Assembly: GCA_037176905.1 (NCBI GenBank)
Contig: JBBBWG010010967.1
Location: forward strand, 1 to 21,171
Origin: Azolla pinnata
Lineage: Eukaryota > Streptophyta > Polypodiopsida > Salviniales > Salviniaceae
Direction: 5' to 3'
Length of the DNA: 21,171 nucleotides
In this document: positions 16,880 through 21,171 of the stretch, in pieces
Layout: every line of letters starts with the position of its first letter
How positions within the stretch are numbered: position 1 is the stretch's first letter
Notes under the pieces: generated by a model
The model's input: only the letters and a program-made list of their open reading frames with translations
Database searches by the model: none
Told to the model about the DNA's origin: nothing
Program-made: the position numbers and the translations under genes

Positions 16880-17885
16880 CAACTACGGGAGGGAGTATGA
16901 TCATCTGTAGTCTCAAGACAACAAGAGAGATCAAGCTCAATAAAGTTGGACAAGGAGAAAGAGCCCAAGTAGGCCCATAAACTTACAAATGTGAAGTTGC
17001 TACAAATGAACTCTAATTTAACCTCCTTGAAAAAAGCATTGAGGATGCAAAGAGGCCAATTGTTCCTACAATCCAACAATGGTGTATGAAGGCAATAATA
17101 TTATGAGCAAGATCCGTCGGCTTGAACATGGTTAGACAAAAGTTTTGTCCAGTAATTTGTAAGGATTAGGGGGTCGTTATGTAAAAGATTGAAAGGGAGG
17201 TTAAGACAAGAACTTCAAAAATGTTTACTTTGAAAAATGATGTATGCATGTTCCAAGAACATCACGTTAAGTAAGAAGAAAATTGTCGTCTATGGCCAAA
17301 TGCTACTCGATAGTTAGCAACATATCTTATTGGAGGGTAATGGACCAAGAGATACCAAAGGTGGTATTTGTATGTTAGTGAGAAATACAATTTGATTCAA
17401 CACAATAGGGTAATTGCAAGACGATGAACTCAGTATGTGATCCTTTACATTGACATGAAAGCATGGGTTTTTTGAATATATATGCCTCTAATACAAGGCA
17501 TGATAGGAATGAATTTTGGGAACTAATTAACAACAAACTCCCAAAGGCTATTTGTTGGTGCTTAGGCAGAGAAATCAATATGATCGAAGATGCAGTAGAC
17601 AGAAAAGGTGGTAGTAGAACCATGATACCTGGAGTTGAACTATCTGCATGGGAGAGACTATGTTTTAACCTAAAACTAAAAGATGTCTGGCTCTTACCAA
17701 ATTTTTGCAAAAGTAAAAATAGTTTGTTCTTTTTCACAATCATATAGAAGATTGCAAGGTCCTAATTTGACTAAATTAGATTGTTTTTACTTGCGTAAAA
17801 GGTTGGGAAGGGTGGGAGGATCCATGGGCATTGTAGATAGAATATCATTCTCAGACCATGCCCTTGTAATATTGGACCTTTGATT
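16880..17885 (+). pseudogene. L1-like LINE, endonuclease part of ORF2
   Basis: This is an apurinic-type endonuclease of a non-LTR retrotransposon, which nicks target DNA. The frame from 17221 gives LKNDVCMFQEHHVK, containing the catalytic Glu of the first motif. Then come, in various frames, KKIVVYGQMLL, GGICML and RVIARR. Next is FLNIYASNTRHDRNEFWELI (17463 onward), where the family has NVYAPN. The GDFN motif is damaged (LGREINMIEDAVD). GGSRTMIPGVELSAWERLC and, after a frame change, GRVGGSMGIVDRISFSDHAL follow; SDH is the last catalytic motif. The pre-endonuclease part (16880-17220) is weaker. The copy is dead. Confidence 0.85.
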
Positions 17886-19180
17886 CTGGTAATGAGGCAG
17901 AATGGAGCAAGGAAGAATATGTATACCAAATAAATTCTTCAAGGATGATAAATGAAATTCCAAAATAGTGTCATTATGGAGGACAAGAATGCAAAGAAGG
18001 AACAAGCATACCAGAAAGTAGTGATAGAAATAATGAAGATTAATGAATTTTGCTGATAGAAAGTAGAATAAGCGAGGGATGAACACATGAGGGAGAGGCA
18101 TCTCAGAAGTAGCTTGAAGGGGATCCAATTTGATGAAGATGTCATCATACAACTGACCTTCGCGAGGGACCAATTGTGTGCCATGTAAGATGACAGATAA
18201 TTTCTCTTTCCACAATTGAGAAACGAAATGAACACATATTGGAGACAAATCCAGTAAAGACTTCTACCACATAGTAGGACAAAAATTTACGAACACACAA
18301 CCAAGGGTACTAATTATGCAAGCAAATGGCGAGCCAATATCAGATGAAAAGGAAATGCATAATGTTACCTATGAAATTTTTCAAGAGCTTTTGTTAAAAT
18401 CCCAATATTAGACCATGATATGAACCAAGTATTTAGGTGTGTCAAACGAATTATTACTTCGGAGATAAATGAGCAGCTCTCGGCCTCATTCTTGGTTACA
18501 GAATTTGTTGGTTGCTCTAAGTGACTTGTCCAATAATAGCAGCCTCGGTGAAGATGGGATGAAACCTAGATTTTTCAACATGTTATTGGGAACTTCTAGG
18601 ATAAGACCTTTGTAATGTGTTCCGATTCACATTCAATGAAGGAAAGATGTCGATAGAAATTACAGAAGGTCCAATCTTCCTTATTCCTAAGGGTGACTAT
18701 CCTTGGGAGGACATAAAAAGTGGAGAGCCATCACCTTACTGAAAGCCCTTTACAAGATCTTTGCTAAGGTATAAGTTAGGAGATTGTAACCAGTACTAAA
18801 TGGATTGATCCATGCATCACAAACTGGTTTATTAGAGAAAGAAATATTTTAGATAATGTTTTCACATTTTGGGAGACCATCGTAATAGCCAAGAGCAAAA
18901 GAATAAATTTGGCAATGGTCCTCTTAAATTTCAAAGAGGCATGATAAGATAGGGTGAATTGAAAATTTTTACAAGGCACGCTAGCAGGATTAGGTCGCGC
19001 TCAACATTAGATCAAGGATTTATGCTCATTAAGGTCAGCTAGAAGTCACATCTTCCTCGCAGGTGAAAAAGGCTCCTTGGTCCATCTAACAAAGTTAGTA
19101 TGACAAGCCTCCTACCTCTTCCTCTTTTTTGCAAAAGCTCTCCACATGTATCTCACATCTAAAACAAATGAATTGAGAGT
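17886..19180 (+). pseudogene. L1-like LINE, linker and reverse transcriptase part
   Basis: The linker region gives KDFYHIVGQKFTNTQPRV, then ANGEPISDEKEMHNVTYEIF (about 18240-18390). The RT follows in mixed frames: GEDGMKPRFFNMLL near 18550, ITEGPIFLIPKGDYPWEDI near 18655-18715, WRAITLLKALYKIFAKV near 18720-18770, LNGLIHASQTG near 18798, and RKR then INLAMVLLNFKEA near 18900-18940. The end is LFLFFAKALHMYLTSKTNELR at about 19110-19175. The catalytic FADD/YADD block and everything after it are absent, so the copy is truncated in RT at about 19180. It has many stops and frame changes. Confidence 0.85.
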
Positions 19181-19190
19181 AACAATGGGC

Positions 19191-19430
19191 CCGATTTGGC
19201 TTGAGTCGAGCTAAACCGAACAAGCCATGATTTGAAGTCAGTTAGTTTGATATACGAAGTTTCAAGTTTGGTTGGGTTTCCCTTTTTTCGATTTGGTTTG
19301 ATTTAAGCTCAATTTGGTTTAAGAATGAGTTCAATTGGTTTGGTTTGGTTTGAGAGCGGGCTAGCTTTGGTTTGGTTTGGTTTGGTTTGGTTTGAGAACG
19401 GACTAGCTTAGGTTTGGTTTGGTTTAGATT
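19191..19430 (+). repeat. GGTTT-type microsatellite and imperfect 50-bp repeat
   Basis: Runs of (GGTTT)n occur at 19338-19352, 19367-19395 and 19411-19426, embedded in two copies of TTTGAGARCGGRCTAGCTT (near 19350 and 19392). The unit is not the plant telomere heptamer. The run follows the LINE truncation point directly. Confidence 0.8.
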
Positions 19431-19841
19431 GTTTACAAACCTCTTCAGTCTAGCTCTAAGAGTGCAATTTACTAGGCTTGAGCAGAGTCTAAGGAAAATT
19501 CAAGTTTCAATTTTAGTTTTAATCTTTTTTAGTTTAATATCATATCTATGGCTGCTCCAAGGGCCTCATTTCTATACGTTAAGTTGTACAGGAGGCCCTT
19601 GAAGTAGACATAGAGGTGCAATGGGAGCTCTGAGCAACTTGGCCTTGTGGCTCATTTAGAAATCTCGTTATAAAGTGATATTCCAAAATGAAAAGGAGCC
19701 ACCAAAACTGATAGTGTGGAACAGATTGCCAAATATATGGGTCGAGCTCATCCATACATTGAAAGGTCAGGTGGACGCCCTTAAAGAAGGCTCGAATAAA
19801 ACAATGATGTTGCGTTTAGCAATATGAAAAATTTGCAGTGT
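19431..19841. other. unassigned stretch
   Basis: Open frames of up to about 60 codons exist on the + strand, but I do not recognise a family. The composition is similar to the adjoining LINE, so it may be part of a second LINE copy, but no motif supports this. Confidence 0.4.
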
Positions 19842-19916
19842 CTCATACATTTTATTCGGGACAATGGGGTGATTGCAAGAGGACGAGCTTAGTATGTGAT
19901 CCTTCATGTAAGATAT
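19842..19916 (+). pseudogene. possible LINE endonuclease fragment
   Basis: IRDNGVIARGRA, a stop, and YVILHV parallel HNRVIARR and QYVILYI of the LINE at 17385-17455. At the DNA level GGGTRATTGCAAGA and AGTATGTGATCCTT are shared. It ends where the minus-strand Ty3 LTR begins, so the LTR element probably inserted here. Only about 65 bp can be compared, hence the moderate confidence. Confidence 0.5.
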
Positions 19917-20268
19917 TGTGACGTTCACCAATTAGTGTCACGTGGGCAGCTCGGGGATGTATGCAGGACAAGGTCAACGTAGAGCAAGTGCGACTAAGGG
20001 ACCGAAGGGGGACAACCGATTGAGAGTAGTTGGTGCAAGAGGGGGCTGAGAGCAAGAAGAGTCGGGGGGGACCTATACAAGAGGGAACTTCCAATCCTCT
20101 TCGTCATTTGGCTAGGCTGCCTTTTATAACGGATACATGGGCTGACTGTTTACTCGCTTGGCTAGAAGTCCAAAGGTCAAGTTGACTGTTCACTTGCCAG
20201 ACGGTCAACAGGTGCCAATGTTAGGCTGCCTGTTCAGTTCCTCAGCTGGAAGATCAACCGCTGCCACA
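19917..20268 (-). repeat. 3' LTR of minus-strand Ty3/gypsy element C (about 352 bp)
   Basis: On the minus strand the LTR starts TGTGGCAGCGGTTG right after the polypurine run GGGGGGAAG. A TATA box (TTATAAAAGG; + strand 20120-20129) lies about 140 bp in. The far end is placed at 19917, where the + strand reads TGTGACGTTC, the best inverted match to GCTGCCACA. The start at 20268 is firm, the end at 19917 less so. Confidence 0.7.
20120..20129 (-). promoter_or_regulatory. TATA box of LTR C
   Basis: TTATAAAAGG on the minus strand lies inside LTR C. Confidence 0.55.
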
Positions 20269-20279
20269 CTTCCCCCCTA
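20269..20279 (-). other. polypurine tract of element C
   Basis: Minus-strand TAGGGGGGAAG runs from the pol stop codon into the LTR start, with no spacer. Confidence 0.75.
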
Positions 20280-21171
20280 CATAGGTGAAATGTATCGCTT
20301 CATGTGAACGACGTGGGCAGAGGTTGTAGTGTCGTGGCCAATACGATGCAACTAGTACGTATTAGCACGAATGCGTCTCAAGACCCAGTAGGGGGCCCAA
20401 CCAACGGTGCATGAGTGATTCACTCAAGCCCTTCCGTCGGATGGGGTAGTAGACCCACACGAGGTCGTCAGGCTGGTACATTACTTCCTTACGACCTTTA
20501 TCATAGTGGCGTTGTTGTCTTTGTTGGGCGACTTGAAGGTTCTTGGTGATGGCGTACCGCATTGTAGGGCGCAAGCTCTGGAGATAGAGCCACCAATCAG
20601 CGGCATCTTTATGGGTGGGGGCATCCTTCGGGCTTGATATCTGTGGCGTAGAGGGAAGGCAAGGGTCTCGTCCAAAGAGGGCGCGGAAGGGACTGACTCG
20701 TGTTGAAGCTTGCACTGACGTGTTGTAGGCGTGCACGGCGAAAGGGAGCATGGTATCCCAATTTTAATGGAGAGGATCGATGAAGGCCCGAAGCATGTGT
20801 TTCAGGGTACGGTTCATGCGCTCTGTGAGTCCATTGCGCTGCGGGTGGTATAGAGATGTAAACAATTGTTGGATGCCAAGTTGTGTTGCGAGACTTTGGA
20901 TCACCTCACCCTTGAATTGTTTGCTTGAATTGTTTGCCTTGATCTAATAGTAGCTGATTGGGACACCCGTGTCGTAAGATGATCTGTTTCAAGAGAACGT
21001 TAGCTACTGTATGGGTGGAGCCGTCTGGTATGGCAAAGGCCTTGCACCATCGCGTCAAGTACTCCATGATTACTAGTATGTATCTGTTGCCATTTGGTGT
21101 GGTTGGGAATGGGCCAGTGAGGTCCCAACCTACGAGCTCAAATGGTTCAGACACATTGATGGAGGTCAATA
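20277..21171 (-). pseudogene. Ty3/gypsy integrase, element C, degenerate
   Basis: This minus-strand pol C-terminal part is cut by the right window edge. The first catalytic Asp is in ELVGWDLTGPFP (near 21124) and the second in LLLDQGKQF (near 20940). The Glu is in the block HPQRNGLTERMNRTL (about 20800-20850). LPFAVHAYNTSVQ, SPFRALFGRDP and DDLVWVYYPIRRKG follow in 20751-20362. A GPY/F-type end (PYWVLRR) lies near 20390. Breaks are a 13-bp tandem duplication (20911-20936), a TAA at 20766-20764 and a frame change in the C-run near 20393. The frame ends VVHMKRYISPM with a TAG at 20279-20277. All three catalytic residues are still readable. Confidence 0.92.
20911..20936. repeat. 13-bp tandem duplication inside integrase C
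   Basis: CTTGAATTGTTTG occurs twice in a row (20911-20923 and 20924-20936). Thirteen bases shift the frame by one, which accounts for the change of frame between the two halves of the integrase. Confidence 0.92.

Noticed and set aside
17787-18248. 153-codon minus-strand frame
   Set aside because: It is antisense to LINE sequence with recognisable motifs on the + strand; no family likeness of its own.
19335-19430. Telomere-like repeat
   Set aside because: The unit is GGTTT, not the TTTAGGG heptamer usual in plants, and it lies among degraded interspersed elements.

Overview
This window looks like intergenic, repeat-filled nuclear DNA of a land plant or close streptophyte. I find no intact host gene, no functional tRNA or rRNA gene, no CRISPR array and no bacterial-type operon. 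The plant assignment is inference. It rests on Ty1/copia gag and RT remnants of plant type, a chromodomain Ty3/gypsy element, CACTA-type transposon ends and an L1-like LINE. Every recognisable coding stretch is broken by stops or frameshifts, so this is a graveyard of transposable elements (TEs) inserted into one another.

Left part (1-5211). The 3' half of a Ty3/gypsy element (integrase, then a 685-bp LTR ending at 2041) sits inside the end of a second Ty3 element, a chromovirus. The chromovirus frame resumes directly after the LTR and ends in a chromodomain, a polypurine tract and a 361-bp LTR (2382-2742). The chromovirus appears to have landed in a CACTA-like element whose right end is ACCTTGTAGTG. 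A segment of about 1.28 kb, including the last 100 bp of the chromovirus LTR, was then tandemly duplicated (2643-3921 and 3922-5211).

Middle part (5212-11500). A perfect 21-bp inverted repeat comes first, then four AT-rich modules with tRNA-like A and B boxes, then a four-copy array of a 52-bp palindromic repeat. A deleted copia element follows (about 6880-9420, + strand: gag start joined to RT/RNase H, then 3' LTR). Next is a pair of 189-bp LTR-like repeats (9523-9710 and 11304-11492) around 1.6 kb of non-coding DNA.

Right part (11493-21171). A minus-strand copia gag is split by two younger insertions. One is a complete 2,063-bp non-autonomous CACTA element (11772-13834) with a 3-bp GTT target duplication and an internal 30-bp minisatellite. 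The other is a 2,237-bp gag-only Ty3 element (14569-16805) with two LTRs of the same family as the element at 1-2041 and TTGG on both sides. An L1-like LINE follows (about 16880-19180), then a GGTTT-rich repeat and a possible LINE scrap. Last is a minus-strand Ty3/gypsy element (3' LTR 19917-20268, integrase to the window edge) broken by a 13-bp tandem duplication.

The elements do not form a pathway. What the sequence records is a relative order of insertions, duplications and decay. All comparisons were made by eye; no alignment, database search or folding was run.
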